This document shows positions 1-8,117 of a stretch of DNA of 30,252 nucleotides, piece after piece (the stretch's first letter is position 1; each line of letters starts with the position of its first letter). The translations under genes and the position numbers were made by a program. The stretch covers positions 1-30,252 of the forward strand of contig JADGHY010000002.1 of assembly GCA_019683625.1 (NCBI GenBank), in the 5' to 3' direction. The stretch comes from Thermoflavifilum sp. Its GTDB lineage: Bacteria > Bacteroidota > Bacteroidia > Chitinophagales > Chitinophagaceae. The notes below the pieces were generated by a model. That model worked only from the letters and a program-made list of their open reading frames with translations. It did not search any database and was not told where the DNA came from.

Positions 1-511
1 GTTTGACACCGGTAATTTTAAAATTGGGGATACCCTTACCGAAGGAGAAGATTTTTATTTCACCGGCATTCCCAGCTTTTCACCGGAAATCTTTAAAGAG
101 CTGGTGAATAAAGATCCCATGAAAACGAAACAACTGGAAAAAGGCATCCGGCAACTCACCGACGAAGGCGTTGCTCAGCTGTTCATTCAGCCGCAAGGCA
201 ACCGCAAAATCATTGGTTGTGTGGGAGAATTGCAATTTGAAGTTATTCAATACCGGCTGTTGCACGAATATGGGGCAGCTTGTGCTTTTGTGGCCTTGCC
301 TTTTTACAAAGCCTGCTGGCTGCGTGGCGCTGAAAAAGATATTGAATCATTTATTCGTTTCAAACAAAATCAGGTGGTTAAAGATAAGGATGGGCGATGG
401 GTGTATCTGGCACAATCCGAATGGTTTTTGCAAACAGAGATGCAAAACCATCCGGAGATTCAGTTTGATTTTTACGCGGAAATTCATCACACGCCAGAAG
501 CTGTTTCCTAA
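1..511 (+). CDS. prfC: Peptide chain release factor 3, C-terminal part (5' truncated by window)
   Basis: The reading frame is open from base 2 and ends with TAA at 509-511, giving about 169 residues. They resemble the C-terminal third of RF3, the GTPase that recycles RF1/RF2 from the ribosome after peptide release. The visible region includes the RF3 C-terminal domain, with the stretch GELQFEVIQYRL near the middle, which is characteristic of RF3 and related translational GTPases. The GTPase domain lies outside the window. RF3 is about 529 residues in E. coli, so roughly two thirds are missing here. The gene is convergent with folA, 61 bases apart, and I see no strong terminator between them. 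The identification is from recognised family sequence and is fairly secure. Confidence 0.9.
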   Translation, partial: FDTGNFKIGDTLTEGEDFYFTGIPSFSPEIFKELVNKDPMKTKQLEKGIRQLTDEGVAQLFIQPQGNRKIIGCVGELQFEVIQYRLLHEYGAACAFVALPFYKACWLRGAEKDIESFIRFKQNQVVKDKDGRWVYLAQSEWFLQTEMQNHPEIQFDFYAEIHHTPEAVS

Positions 512-572
512 GCTATTGCCCGCCAGGCTGGTGGCAGCATGCCAAGTATTGAAAAAGCGGTTACCGGAAGGT

Positions 573-1100
573 TTACGGTTTTCTTTCCCATACCTGGAAA
601 CACATGGCATAGGGATTTTGCGGGTCAGCTGCGCGATATTGTTCCCGGATAAGTTGCCATTGCTGAGGATCAATTTCCGGAAAAAAACGATTGCCGGCAA
701 TATCTGCCTCAATACGGGTAAGATAAATGCGTTGCAAATAAGGCCAGGCGAGTTGAAAGATTTCAGCACCGCCCGTGATAAACACTTCATCCGTGCGATA
801 TTTGGCGGCAGCCTCAAGCGCATCGGCCAGGTGGTGAACCACCTCCACGCCCGGAGCCGACCATTGCGCCTGCCGGGTGATAACGATATGTGGCCTGCCA
901 GGCAAAGCTTTTCCTCCCATGGAATCAAAAGTTTTCCGCCCCATAATCAAAGGCTTGCCCCAGGTGGTTTGCTTGAAATATTTCAGGTCGGCAGGCAAAT
1001 GCCAGGGCATGATATTGTCTTGGCCAATGACATTGTGGTGTGCTGCGGCCACAATGGCTGCGATGCAAAAGGGATAGGAGGCTGGCGCAACGGTATTCAT
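573..1100 (-). CDS. folA: Dihydrofolate reductase
   Basis: DHFR reduces dihydrofolate to tetrahydrofolate with NADPH in the cytoplasm, regenerating the cofactor oxidised by thymidylate synthase. From the chosen start the protein has 175 residues, close to the usual 160-180. The substrate-binding acidic residue is D38 in MPWHLPADLK (D27 in E. coli). The NADPH-binding segment PLIMGRKTFDS and the late motif VFITGGAEIF are also present. The frame stays open 11 codons further upstream, but the ATG at 1098-1100 starts a protein that lines up with the family and overlaps the thyA stop as ATGA. That favours translational coupling, so I use it. It is the last gene of a likely queD-thyA-folA transcript. 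Confidence 0.95.
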   Translation of the reverse strand: MNTVAPASYPFCIAAIVAAAHHNVIGQDNIMPWHLPADLKYFKQTTWGKPLIMGRKTFDSMGGKALPGRPHIVITRQAQWSAPGVEVVHHLADALEAAAKYRTDEVFITGGAEIFQLAWPYLQRIYLTRIEADIAGNRFFPEIDPQQWQLIREQYRAADPQNPYAMCFQVWERKP

Positions 1101-1912
1101 ACGGCTACAGGAGCTTTGATGGCGGGGTGGCACTGGTAATTTTCCAGCTGAAAGTCTTCATACCGGAAAGAAAAAATATCTTTTACAGCAGGGTTTAAGT
1201 GCATGGACGGGGGTGAAAAAGGCTGGCGGGTTAATTGCAGCCTGGCCTGTTCGATATGATTATTGTACAGATGCACATCTCCAAAGGTATGGACAAACTC
1301 GCCGGGCAACATATCACACACTTGGGCCAGCATCAGCGTAAGCAGGGCATAAGAAGCGATGTTAAAGGGTACACCCAGAAATACATCCCCACTGCGCTGG
1401 TACAGCTGGCAACTCAATACTCGTTTGCCGGTAGCAGCATCTTCATGGGTGTAAAACTGAAACAGGCAATGGCAGGGACTCAAAGCCATGTGAGGCAAAT
1501 CCGCTACATTCCAGGCACTGACGATGATCCGGCGAGAGTCGGGATCATGCTTCAGCAAGTGTACAGCCTGGGCAATCTGGTCAATGGTTTTCCCATCCGG
1601 AGCCGACCAGCTTCTCCACTGTTTGCCATAGATGGGCCCCAGCTCACCTTGGGCATCGGCCCATTCATCCCAGATGCTCACCCCGTGTGCATGCAAATAG
1701 GCCACATTGGTATCACCCCGTAAAAACCAAAGTAATTCGTAGATGATGGACTTGAGATGCATCTTTTTGGTGGTAAGCAAGGGAAAACCTTCCTGCAGGT
1801 TGAACCGCATCTGATAGCCAAAAATACTTCTGGTGCCCACCCCGGTGCGGTCTTTTTTCGGTATCCCATGATCCAGGATGTAGCGGAGCAAATCAAGATA
1901 GGCTTGTTCCAT
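1097..1912 (-). CDS. thyA: Thymidylate synthase
   Basis: ThyA methylates dUMP to dTMP using methylene-tetrahydrofolate and releases dihydrofolate, the substrate of the next gene, folA. The protein has 271 residues from the ATG at 1910-1912 (E. coli: 264). The nucleophile is C147 in SPCHCLFQFYT. The N-terminal KKDRTGVGTRSIFGYQMRF segment and the DVHLYNNH motif are typical. A GTG five codons upstream (1927) is possible, but the ATG gives the family-like start MEQAYLDLLRYILDHG. The 3' end overlaps folA by four bases, and queD ends 60 bases upstream, so the three probably share a transcript. ThyX is not expected in addition. Confidence 0.96.
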   Translation of the reverse strand: MEQAYLDLLRYILDHGIPKKDRTGVGTRSIFGYQMRFNLQEGFPLLTTKKMHLKSIIYELLWFLRGDTNVAYLHAHGVSIWDEWADAQGELGPIYGKQWRSWSAPDGKTIDQIAQAVHLLKHDPDSRRIIVSAWNVADLPHMALSPCHCLFQFYTHEDAATGKRVLSCQLYQRSGDVFLGVPFNIASYALLTLMLAQVCDMLPGEFVHTFGDVHLYNNHIEQARLQLTRQPFSPPSMHLNPAVKDIFSFRYEDFQLENYQCHPAIKAPVAV

Positions 1913-1972
1913 AGCTGTAAAGTACACAGAGTTTTGTCAGCAGGCAAATGGTTTTTAATCAAGATCAATTTT

Positions 1973-2425
1973 TCATCTTTGATCTTCTGCATACCAGCTG
2001 GCACTCGAAGAAGGTGTTTCGTACAAAGTCAGGTGATGCAATTGCACATGGCCAGGCAAAACCGCCTGAATTCTCTGGGCAAAGTCAATGACCAGATTTT
2101 CACAAGTGGGCGTGTAGTCGAGCCACACCAGCCGGTTGCTATATTCCGCAAGAGGTGCAGATAAGGCATAAAACGGAGAATGCCTGCACAGCAGCAAGGC
2201 ATGATCGAATGGTTCAATGATATGTTGATGGATCAATTGTTTAATATCCCCGAAATCCATGACCATGCCTTGTTTGGGGTGATTGGTATCTTGCAGCGGT
2301 TCCCCCAATAGCGTTACATGCAATTCGTATCCATGTCCGTGAATATGGCGGCATTTTCCGTCATATCCATACAAGGCATGGGCAGCCTCAAAACGAAATA
2401 TCCTCGTGACCCTAACCTTATTCAT
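1973..2425 (-). CDS. queD: 6-carboxy-5,6,7,8-tetrahydropterin synthase (QueD / PTPS family)
   Basis: QueD-type enzymes convert 7,8-dihydroneopterin triphosphate to 6-carboxytetrahydropterin in queuosine (7-deazaguanine) biosynthesis. The chosen ATG (2423-2425) gives 150 residues. The zinc ligands are visible as H16 (FEAAH), H29 and H31 (HGH). The catalytic cysteine is C25 in a C-x3-HGH arrangement, which is the QueD-like form and argues against the PTPS-III type that substitutes for FolB in folate synthesis. The PTCENLVIDFA segment and the late ETPSSSASW segment match the family. The frame extends 17 codons upstream, but a TAACTTTG promoter box at 2443-2450 lies within that extension, supporting the shorter start. 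It is first in a queD-thyA-folA run. Confidence 0.88.
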   Translation of the reverse strand: MNKVRVTRIFRFEAAHALYGYDGKCRHIHGHGYELHVTLLGEPLQDTNHPKQGMVMDFGDIKQLIHQHIIEPFDHALLLCRHSPFYALSAPLAEYSNRLVWLDYTPTCENLVIDFAQRIQAVLPGHVQLHHLTLYETPSSSASWYAEDQR

Positions 2426-2442
2426 GGGTGTAGATTGACCTG

Positions 2443-2476
2443 CAAAGTTAGGATGTTCATAGCGGAGGGAAAACAA
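2443..2476 (-). promoter_or_regulatory. Bacteroidota-type promoter for queD-thyA-folA
   Basis: On the minus strand a perfect TAnnTTTG box (TAACTTTG, 2443-2450) lies 17 bases upstream of the queD ATG. A weak -33 element containing TTG (2474-2476) is 23 bases further upstream. The predicted transcript leader is only about 12 bases. The -7 box is convincing; the -33 is weak. Confidence 0.55.
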
Positions 2477-2539
2477 TTAACGAGCCTGTCGCATCTGGAT
2501 TAGACCCATGCATGACGACTGGCCTTGGGTTCTTTTCTG

Positions 2540-2555
2540 GCGGAAACGTTTGCGT
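2540..2555. promoter_or_regulatory. Candidate LacI-family operator upstream of the GH2 gene
   Basis: The 16 bases GCGGAAACGTTTGCGT form a near-perfect palindrome with a central CG and match the E. coli PurR box (ACGCAAACGTTTGCGT) at 14 of 16 positions. The site ends 9 bases upstream of the -33 box of the GH2 promoter. A second copy of the AAACGTTT core lies inside the gene at 2743-2750. Binding by the LacI-family regulator at 9812-10852 is inference. Confidence 0.45.
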
Positions 2556-2564
2556 AAAAATTCT

Positions 2565-2594
2565 TTTGGTCATCTGGGAAATAGCCTAAGTTTG
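2565..2594 (+). promoter_or_regulatory. Bacteroidota-type promoter for the GH2 gene
   Basis: A perfect -33 TTTG (2565-2568) and a perfect -7 TAAGTTTG (2587-2594) are separated by 18 bases. This is the best promoter match in the window. Transcription would start near 2600, leaving about 20 bases of leader before the ATG at 2619. Confidence 0.7.
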
Positions 2595-2618
2595 GCCAGG
2601 TAAAACTGTAAAGGGAAG

Positions 2619-4472
2619 ATGCATACAAGAACAATAAGCCTGGCCATGCTTATATGGGCAGGGCTGCTGGTGGCCATTTTACCGGTACGGGCACAAACCG
2701 ACACGATGCTTGCCCCTTTGATTACAGATGTGCCGCACCGGCAAACGTTTACCCTAAATGGTTCCTGGCACATTATTGTGGATCCTTATCAGACGGGTTA
2801 TGTGGATTATCGCTACCGGCGTACCACGAGGGGCTATTTTTTAAATCAGCATGCCCAGCGGCCCGATGAATTAGTGGAATACAATTTTGCCACTTCGCCA
2901 TCCTTGCAGGTGCCGGGCGACTGGAATTCGCAGGATGCCCGCTTGTTGTACTACGAAGGCACGGTGTGGTATGAGCGTGATTTTCGCTATCATCCTCAGC
3001 CCGGAAAGCGGGTATTTTTATATTTCGGTGCAGTGAACTACCATGCAGTGGTGGCCTTGAACGGCAAAATCATCGGCGAACATGTGGGTGGATTTACCCC
3101 TTTTAACATGGAAGTCACCCAGCTGTTGCACGATGGGGATAACTTTATTGTAGTGATGGTAGATGATACCCGGCACAAGGAGGCCGTGCCCACGAATAAC
3201 TTTGACTGGTGGAACTATGGAGGTATCACGCGCGATGTGTGTTTAATTGAAACGCCGGAAACTTTTATCCGGGATTATTTTATCCATCTGAGTGACCTGC
3301 GAAGCCGAAAGATTGCCGGTTGGGTACAGTTAGACGGCCAAGCTGCCGCTGCATCGTGGGTAGAATTAGCCATTCCCGAATTGCATGTGCACCAACGCTT
3401 GCGAACCGATGCCCAGGGCAGGGCTTATTTTGCTTTTCAGGCACCTGCGTCGCTTCAGCTGTGGTCGCCCGAGCAACCAAAATTATATCGGCTGGTGTGG
3501 ATAGCCAACCAGGACACGCTGGAAGATGAGGTGGGTTTCCGAACCATTGAGGTGAAAGGAGATGATATTTTGCTGAATGGCAAATCTGTTTTTCTGCGGG
3601 GCGTGAGCATCCATGAGGAGGCTGCTTTTGGGGGAGGAAGAGCACATAGTGCAGAGCAAGATCATATTTTGCTGCAATGGGCCAAGGAATTGGGCTGCAA
3701 TTATGTGCGGCTGGCCCATTATCCCCACAATGAAGCGATGATACGAGAGGCCGAAAAAATGGGCCTGCTGGTATGGGCAGAAATTCCGGTATATTGGACG
3801 ATTGACTGGAACAATCCGGCTACCCTGGCCAATGCCAAACAACAGCTTAGCGAAGAAATCACCCGGGATAAAAACCGGGCAAATATCATCATCTGGTCGG
3901 TAGGCAATGAGACTCCCCGCATTCCCGAAAGGCTTCAGTTTATGAAAGCGTTGGTAGATCATGCACGTTCGCTCGACAGCACGCGGCTGATTTCAGCAGC
4001 CCTGCAGATCAGCCGGGTAGCGCACGATACCTCCTGGCTGGATGATCCGCTGGGAGCTTATCTGGATGTGCTGGGTTGCAATATCTATCCCGGCTGGTAT
4101 GGCCCTTCGGCCGATTCGGGTGCGCGTTTTGCCAGCATTTATCAGAAACCGCTTATCATGAGCGAATTTGGAGCGGGAGCCCTGCAGGGATTTCATGGGG
4201 ATAGTACCCAACGATGGACGGAAGAATTTCAATATCGTGTGTTAGAAGAAGACATTCGATTGCTCAAGACCATACCTTTTCTCCGGGGAACCACGCCCTG
4301 GATCTTGAAAGATTTTCGATCGCCCAAACGCCTGTTGCCCTACTATCAGGATGGCTGGAATCGTAAGGGGCTGGTGAGTGACCAGGGCGTGAAAAAAGAA
4401 GCATTTTACCTGATTCGGCAATTTTACCAAGATATTGCCAATCTGCCTGTCGGCAGACAGGTGGCAAAGTGA
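2619..4472 (+). CDS. Secreted glycoside hydrolase family 2 enzyme, probable beta-glucuronidase
   Basis: The enzyme is a retaining glycosidase with a 617-residue precursor. An N-terminal signal peptide (residues 1-25, ending near VRAQ) points to export. A sugar-binding jelly-roll domain (about 40-215), an Ig-like domain (about 215-310) and a TIM barrel (about 315-605) follow in GH2 order. The acid/base is E431 in WSVGNETP and the nucleophile is E516 in MSEFGAG. N581-R-K583 in GWNRKGLVS matches the N-x-K motif used by beta-glucuronidases to hold the uronate carboxylate, and overall length is close to E. coli GUS (603). A beta-galactosidase remains possible. The last residues, LPVGRQVAK, come from a palindromic repeat. 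The ATG follows AAGGGA by two bases. Its own strong promoter and a PurR-like operator lie just upstream. Confidence 0.88.
   Translation: MHTRTISLAMLIWAGLLVAILPVRAQTDTMLAPLITDVPHRQTFTLNGSWHIIVDPYQTGYVDYRYRRTTRGYFLNQHAQRPDELVEYNFATSPSLQVPGDWNSQDARLLYYEGTVWYERDFRYHPQPGKRVFLYFGAVNYHAVVALNGKIIGEHVGGFTPFNMEVTQLLHDGDNFIVVMVDDTRHKEAVPTNNFDWWNYGGITRDVCLIETPETFIRDYFIHLSDLRSRKIAGWVQLDGQAAAASWVELAIPELHVHQRLRTDAQGRAYFAFQAPASLQLWSPEQPKLYRLVWIANQDTLEDEVGFRTIEVKGDDILLNGKSVFLRGVSIHEEAAFGGGRAHSAEQDHILLQWAKELGCNYVRLAHYPHNEAMIREAEKMGLLVWAEIPVYWTIDWNNPATLANAKQQLSEEITRDKNRANIIIWSVGNETPRIPERLQFMKALVDHARSLDSTRLISAALQISRVAHDTSWLDDPLGAYLDVLGCNIYPGWYGPSADSGARFASIYQKPLIMSEFGAGALQGFHGDSTQRWTEEFQYRVLEEDIRLLKTIPFLRGTTPWILKDFRSPKRLLPYYQDGWNRKGLVSDQGVKKEAFYLIRQFYQDIANLPVGRQVAK
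2739..2754. promoter_or_regulatory. Candidate LacI-family operator inside the GH2 gene
   Basis: A second AAACGTTT core (2743-2750) in the context GCAAACGTTTAC, symmetric at 5 of 6 positions per half, lies about 125 bases into the GH2 coding sequence. Its centre is 199 bases from the centre of the upstream site, about 19 helical turns, a geometry that would allow DNA looping. It is coding sequence (residues R-Q-T-F-T), so it may be coincidence. Confidence 0.3.
4443..4462. repeat. Short palindromic repeat (LPVGRQ type) at the end of the GH2 gene
   Basis: The sequence CTGCCTGTCGGCAGACAGG contains two overlapping hairpins (CTGCC/GGCAG and CCTGTC/GACAGG). Palindromes of this kind are familiar in Bacteroidota genomes, where in-frame copies read as LPVGRQ. 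Here it adds the C-terminal residues of the GH2 protein, just before the stop. I see only this copy in the window. Confidence 0.5.
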
Positions 4473-4510
4473 GCTTTGTTGGAGAGCCTTTTGGCCCTTG
4501 ATCAGCTCAC
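4469..4510. terminator. Inverted repeat spanning both stop codons of two convergent genes
   Basis: GTGAGCT (4469-4475) and AGCTCAC (4504-4510) are perfect 7-base complements that cover the GH2 stop (4470-4472) and the prpD stop (4502-4504). A small GCC-TTTT-GGC hairpin lies in the loop. There is no T-tract, so a bidirectional terminator role is possible but weakly supported. Confidence 0.3.
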
Positions 4511-5950
4511 AAACAGGTCTACCCATTCATGGACGGGCATTTTCACCAGCTTCTCATAATCCAATGAGTGGGCAAGAATTTGCTCTTGCTGTTTTTCGGC
4601 AAACCGATGGCTCAGGTGTCGTTTGAATTTTTCGATTAGCAGGGGTATGCCTTCTTCCCGCCTACGCCTGTGCCCGATAGGGTATTCCACCACTACTTCG
4701 GGCAGGGTGGTGCCATCTGCCAGGGTGATGGTGAGCGCATTGGCTATGGATCTTTTCTCCGGATCGTAATAATCCCTGGTGAAGGCAGGATCTTCTATGG
4801 TTTCCATCTTAGCTCTTAGCTGGTCGATACGCGGGTCGCTTGCCACTTCATCTTCATAATCTTCCGCAGAGAGGCGGCCAAACAGCAAAGGGATAGCGAT
4901 CATATATTGCAGGCAATGGTCGCGGTCGGCAGGGTTGTGGAGGGGCCCCTTTTTGTCGATGATGCGGATGGCTGCCTGGTGGGTGCGGATGCGGATATGG
5001 GTGATATCTTCTGCGGTTTTGCCCATTTGTTGAAGCTGGCGATGCAGCTGCATGGCGGCTTCCACAGCTGTCTGGGCGTGAAATTCGGCAGGGAAGGAAA
5101 TTTTGAATAGCACGTTTTCCATCACATAACTGCTGAAAGGACGAGACACCTTAAGCGGTTGTCCGTGCATCACGGCATCCTGGAATCCCCATTGAGGCGT
5201 AGAGATCACGCCAGGGTAGCCCATTTCGCCGGTACGGGCCATGAGGGCCAGGCGTACGCCTCGGGCGGTGGCATCGCCGGCAGCCCAGGATTTTCGGCTA
5301 CCGGTATTGGGGGCATGCCGGTAGGTACGAAGCGGATGTCCATCCAGAAAAACATGGGAGAGTGCGTTGATCAGTTCTTGCTGGCTCAGGCCTAATAATT
5401 TTCCCACAGTAGCTGTTGAGGCCAGTTTCACCAGGATTACATGATCCAGTCCCACGCGGTTAAAAGCATTTTCCAATGCCAGCACACCCTGTATTTCATG
5501 GGCGCGGATCATGGCATCCAACACCTGTTGCATCACAAGAGGAGGTTTTTGTCGGGCTATGGCCGTGCGCGACAGCCAGTCGGCCGTAGCCAGAATTCCG
5601 CCCAGATTATCGGATGGATGGCCCCATTCGGCGGCCAGCCAGGTGTCGTTAAAGTCGAGCCAGCGGATCATGGCACCTAAGGTGAAGGCTGCCTGAACGG
5701 GGTCGAGCTGATAGGAAGTGCCAGGTATGCGGGCACCGTGAGGCACAATGGTACCCGGAACGATGGGGCCTAATAGCTTGGTGCAGGCCGGATAGGAAAG
5801 GGCTTCCAGCGCACATCCTATGCTATCGAGCAGGCAATAATGTGCAGTGCGCCAGGCGGGCTCGCTGGTAATTTCAGTATGCAGGACATATTCGGCGATT
5901 TCCACCAGCAAGGCATCGGGCTGAGGTCGCTCGTTGAAGAAATTCGTCAT
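4502..5950 (-). CDS. prpD: MmgE/PrpD family protein, probable 2-methylcitrate dehydratase
   Basis: PrpD dehydrates 2-methylcitrate in the propionate-degrading methylcitrate cycle. The product has 482 residues, almost the length of E. coli PrpD (483). The conserved N-terminal block LDFNDTWLAAEWGHPSDNLG (residues about 98-117) is the family signature, followed by NRVGLDHVILVKLASTA and the C-terminal segment with DYYDPEKRSIANALTI. The ATG is at 5948-5950 and the gene has its own promoter-like boxes. No prpB or prpC is adjacent, so the pathway assignment rests on similarity alone; some MmgE/PrpD members act on other substrates. It is convergent with the GH2 gene (29 bases apart) and follows the histidine kinase gene in the same direction. 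Confidence 0.85.
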   Translation of the reverse strand: MTNFFNERPQPDALLVEIAEYVLHTEITSEPAWRTAHYCLLDSIGCALEALSYPACTKLLGPIVPGTIVPHGARIPGTSYQLDPVQAAFTLGAMIRWLDFNDTWLAAEWGHPSDNLGGILATADWLSRTAIARQKPPLVMQQVLDAMIRAHEIQGVLALENAFNRVGLDHVILVKLASTATVGKLLGLSQQELINALSHVFLDGHPLRTYRHAPNTGSRKSWAAGDATARGVRLALMARTGEMGYPGVISTPQWGFQDAVMHGQPLKVSRPFSSYVMENVLFKISFPAEFHAQTAVEAAMQLHRQLQQMGKTAEDITHIRIRTHQAAIRIIDKKGPLHNPADRDHCLQYMIAIPLLFGRLSAEDYEDEVASDPRIDQLRAKMETIEDPAFTRDYYDPEKRSIANALTITLADGTTLPEVVVEYPIGHRRRREEGIPLLIEKFKRHLSHRFAEKQQEQILAHSLDYEKLVKMPVHEWVDLFVS

Positions 5951-5969
5951 TCGTAACCGGGTTTGGGCT

Positions 5970-6003
5970 CAAAAATACGGGAAAGCAAGGTTTGTCGGGC
6001 AAA
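5970..6003 (-). promoter_or_regulatory. Bacteroidota-type promoter for prpD
   Basis: On the minus strand TTTG (6000-6003) and TATTTTTG (5970-5977) are separated by 22 bases. The -7 box is a perfect TAnnTTTG, 19 bases before the ATG. It lies between the kinase stop and prpD, suggesting prpD is transcribed on its own. Confidence 0.55.
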
Positions 6004-6027
6004 GATCCGGAAAGAAGCGGGTTTGTG

Positions 6028-8013
6028 TCAGTTTTCGCTGGTTGCCTGTCGCGGCTGGGCAGGCAGCGTAAAGTAAAACGTGGTTCCTTTGTTTTCTTCG
6101 CTTTCAAACCAGATAGAGCCACCATGGCTTTCCACCATTTCCTTGCATAAAACCAATCCCAGGCCGGTGCCAATCTCGTTGGCCGTGCCTTTGGAAGAAA
6201 AGTTTTCCATGCCAAACACCTTGGGGCGGTCGGCTGGTTTAATGCCTACGCCATCATCCTTGATCCAGATTTTCACCATGCCGTTGAGCTTTTCTGCGCC
6301 GATAAAAATATGACCGTTCTCGTGGGTAAACTTAATCGCATTGGTAGTGATGTTGCGCAGGATGATGCGTAGCATTTCCCGGTCGGCATAAGCCTGTAGC
6401 CTGTCGGGCACATCGTAGCGGATCTGGATTTTTTTCTTTTCGGCCTGCCAGCGGCAAAAGCGAATATTTTCCAGCACGGCATCTTTCACGTTAATCAAAG
6501 CGGGCTTGGGTTGAATACCATTCATCTGGCTTTTTGACCATTCCAGGATATTGGTGAGAAAATTATTGGTTTCGGTGAGGCTTTCCGATAGGCTAGAGGT
6601 CACGTTGGCAATTTCTTCCAGGGAGAGGCTGCCGGTTTTCATCAGTTCCAGCATCATTTCCATGCTGGCCAGGGGATTGCGGATATCGTGTGAAATCACG
6701 GAAAGGATGCGGTCTTTGATTTTATTCAGTTTTTCCAGTTCTTTATTTTTCTGCTCCAGTTCATTGCGGGTCATTTCAATGCTTTGGTTTTTTTGTTGCA
6801 GCTCGTCAAAATGTTTTTTCCGAAGCTGGTTATCGCGCCAGAGCAGGATGGCGATGATGGTGAGCAACAATACGATGCAGCCGATGGTAATCACCCAGTA
6901 AAGCTGCCGGCGGATAATATGTTGCTGAGCCTGTTGCTGTTCGCGGAGGTTTAGGATCAGGTTTTCGTTTTTTTGGCTGCGGTACTGGCCCAGGAGCTCT
7001 GCAATAGTTTTGCTTTGTTGGAGGCTATAGAGGCTGTCGCGCAACTGTTCGTATTGGCGTTGGTATTGGAGGGCTTCGTCGGGTTTATTTTTGATGGCCT
7101 TCACCAGGGCCAGTTTCAGGCAATCGCGCATGAGCAGAAAAGCATCATGTTGTTCGGAAGCCATCTGATAGGCATTTTGCAGTTGATTCTCAGCTTCATC
7201 ATACTTTCCCTGTGCCAGCAGCAGTTCGCCAATTTCGCAGGAAAGGCGGGCGATGCGGTGGGGTTGGCGCAGGCGCTGAAACATGTCGAGTGCAGTGGAA
7301 AAGTTCCAGGTAGCTTTATCATATTGTCCCTGCATGAAATAAATATAGCCCATGTTGTCTAGGGCGTCGGCAATACCCAGGGAATCTGTTTTCACAGAAG
7401 CAAGGGTAAATTCTTGATTAAACAGCTCGAATACTTGTGAGAAATCGCGTTGGGAAGGTGGCTTTTGTGCAAGTTGTCTCATGCGGATGTTGCCTAATGC
7501 ACCCAGCAGATGGATGAGGCTGGAGGTATCGTGCAACTGCTGTTGGAGGGTATAAGCGCGTTGATAGGCGGCAAAGGCAAGAGAATCAATGTCCAGTTGA
7601 AGATACAGATCGCCTAACTGTTGCTGAATATGGGCTATATGCGCATCGTCGTGAGTATTTTCGGCAAGGGCTAATGCCTGGAGGTAGATCGCCAGAGCTT
7701 GTTCATACTGTTGCCGCTTCATGAGCAACGAAGCGCGGATGGCATAAGCTTCAATAAGGCCGGGTAGGTATGAAATGCTTTGGGAAAGGTCGGCAGCATT
7801 TGCGGCGAAGTACTCGGCCAGGCCCGGGTCTGTGGTCAGATAGGCATGAGCCACCTGCAACTGAAGATTCACGCGCAAGCTATCTTGCTGGGGATGGGCA
7901 GACAGCAGGCGGAGCAGGGAATCCACTTTCACCTGGCCACGCAACGAAAAAGTGCCCAACAAGATGCTACTGATGAAAAGAAAAACAGTAAAGACGACGC
8001 GCAATACCTTCAT
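6028..8013 (-). CDS. TPR-domain membrane histidine kinase
   Basis: This is a 661-residue sensor kinase of the kind common in Bacteroidota. A hydrophobic N-terminus (about 5-25) acts as signal peptide. A periplasmic region of tetratricopeptide repeats (about 45-330) follows, then one membrane segment (about 370-392), a coiled coil (about 400-435), a HisKA domain with phospho-acceptor H442 in SHDIRNP, and an HATPase domain with N558 (N box), DDGVGI (586-591) and GTGLGL (615-620). All catalytic motifs appear intact. No response regulator is adjacent. The orphan NtrC-type regulator at 12357-13541 is a conceivable partner, but that is a guess. The ligand is unknown. Confidence 0.9.
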   Translation of the reverse strand: MKVLRVVFTVFLFISSILLGTFSLRGQVKVDSLLRLLSAHPQQDSLRVNLQLQVAHAYLTTDPGLAEYFAANAADLSQSISYLPGLIEAYAIRASLLMKRQQYEQALAIYLQALALAENTHDDAHIAHIQQQLGDLYLQLDIDSLAFAAYQRAYTLQQQLHDTSSLIHLLGALGNIRMRQLAQKPPSQRDFSQVFELFNQEFTLASVKTDSLGIADALDNMGYIYFMQGQYDKATWNFSTALDMFQRLRQPHRIARLSCEIGELLLAQGKYDEAENQLQNAYQMASEQHDAFLLMRDCLKLALVKAIKNKPDEALQYQRQYEQLRDSLYSLQQSKTIAELLGQYRSQKNENLILNLREQQQAQQHIIRRQLYWVITIGCIVLLLTIIAILLWRDNQLRKKHFDELQQKNQSIEMTRNELEQKNKELEKLNKIKDRILSVISHDIRNPLASMEMMLELMKTGSLSLEEIANVTSSLSESLTETNNFLTNILEWSKSQMNGIQPKPALINVKDAVLENIRFCRWQAEKKKIQIRYDVPDRLQAYADREMLRIILRNITTNAIKFTHENGHIFIGAEKLNGMVKIWIKDDGVGIKPADRPKVFGMENFSSKGTANEIGTGLGLVLCKEMVESHGGSIWFESEENKGTTFYFTLPAQPRQATSEN

Positions 8014-8117
8014 ACATTTTTAACCGTAACCACCCAAGTTGGCTTCTCCATGGATATGATGTGATCAAGTGAGACAATCAGTGCAGAGGCCCGCTTCAAG
8101 CCCCTAAAATACTACAA

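Noticed and set aside
171..1139. Long plus-strand open frame of 322 codons across the folA region
   Set aside because: It is antisense to folA and thyA and overlaps the prfC end in another frame; its product shows no recognisable domain, while folA and thyA are clear.
4502..5950. Full methylcitrate cycle operon around prpD
   Set aside because: No prpB or prpC neighbour is present; prpD is flanked by a GH2 gene and a histidine kinase gene.
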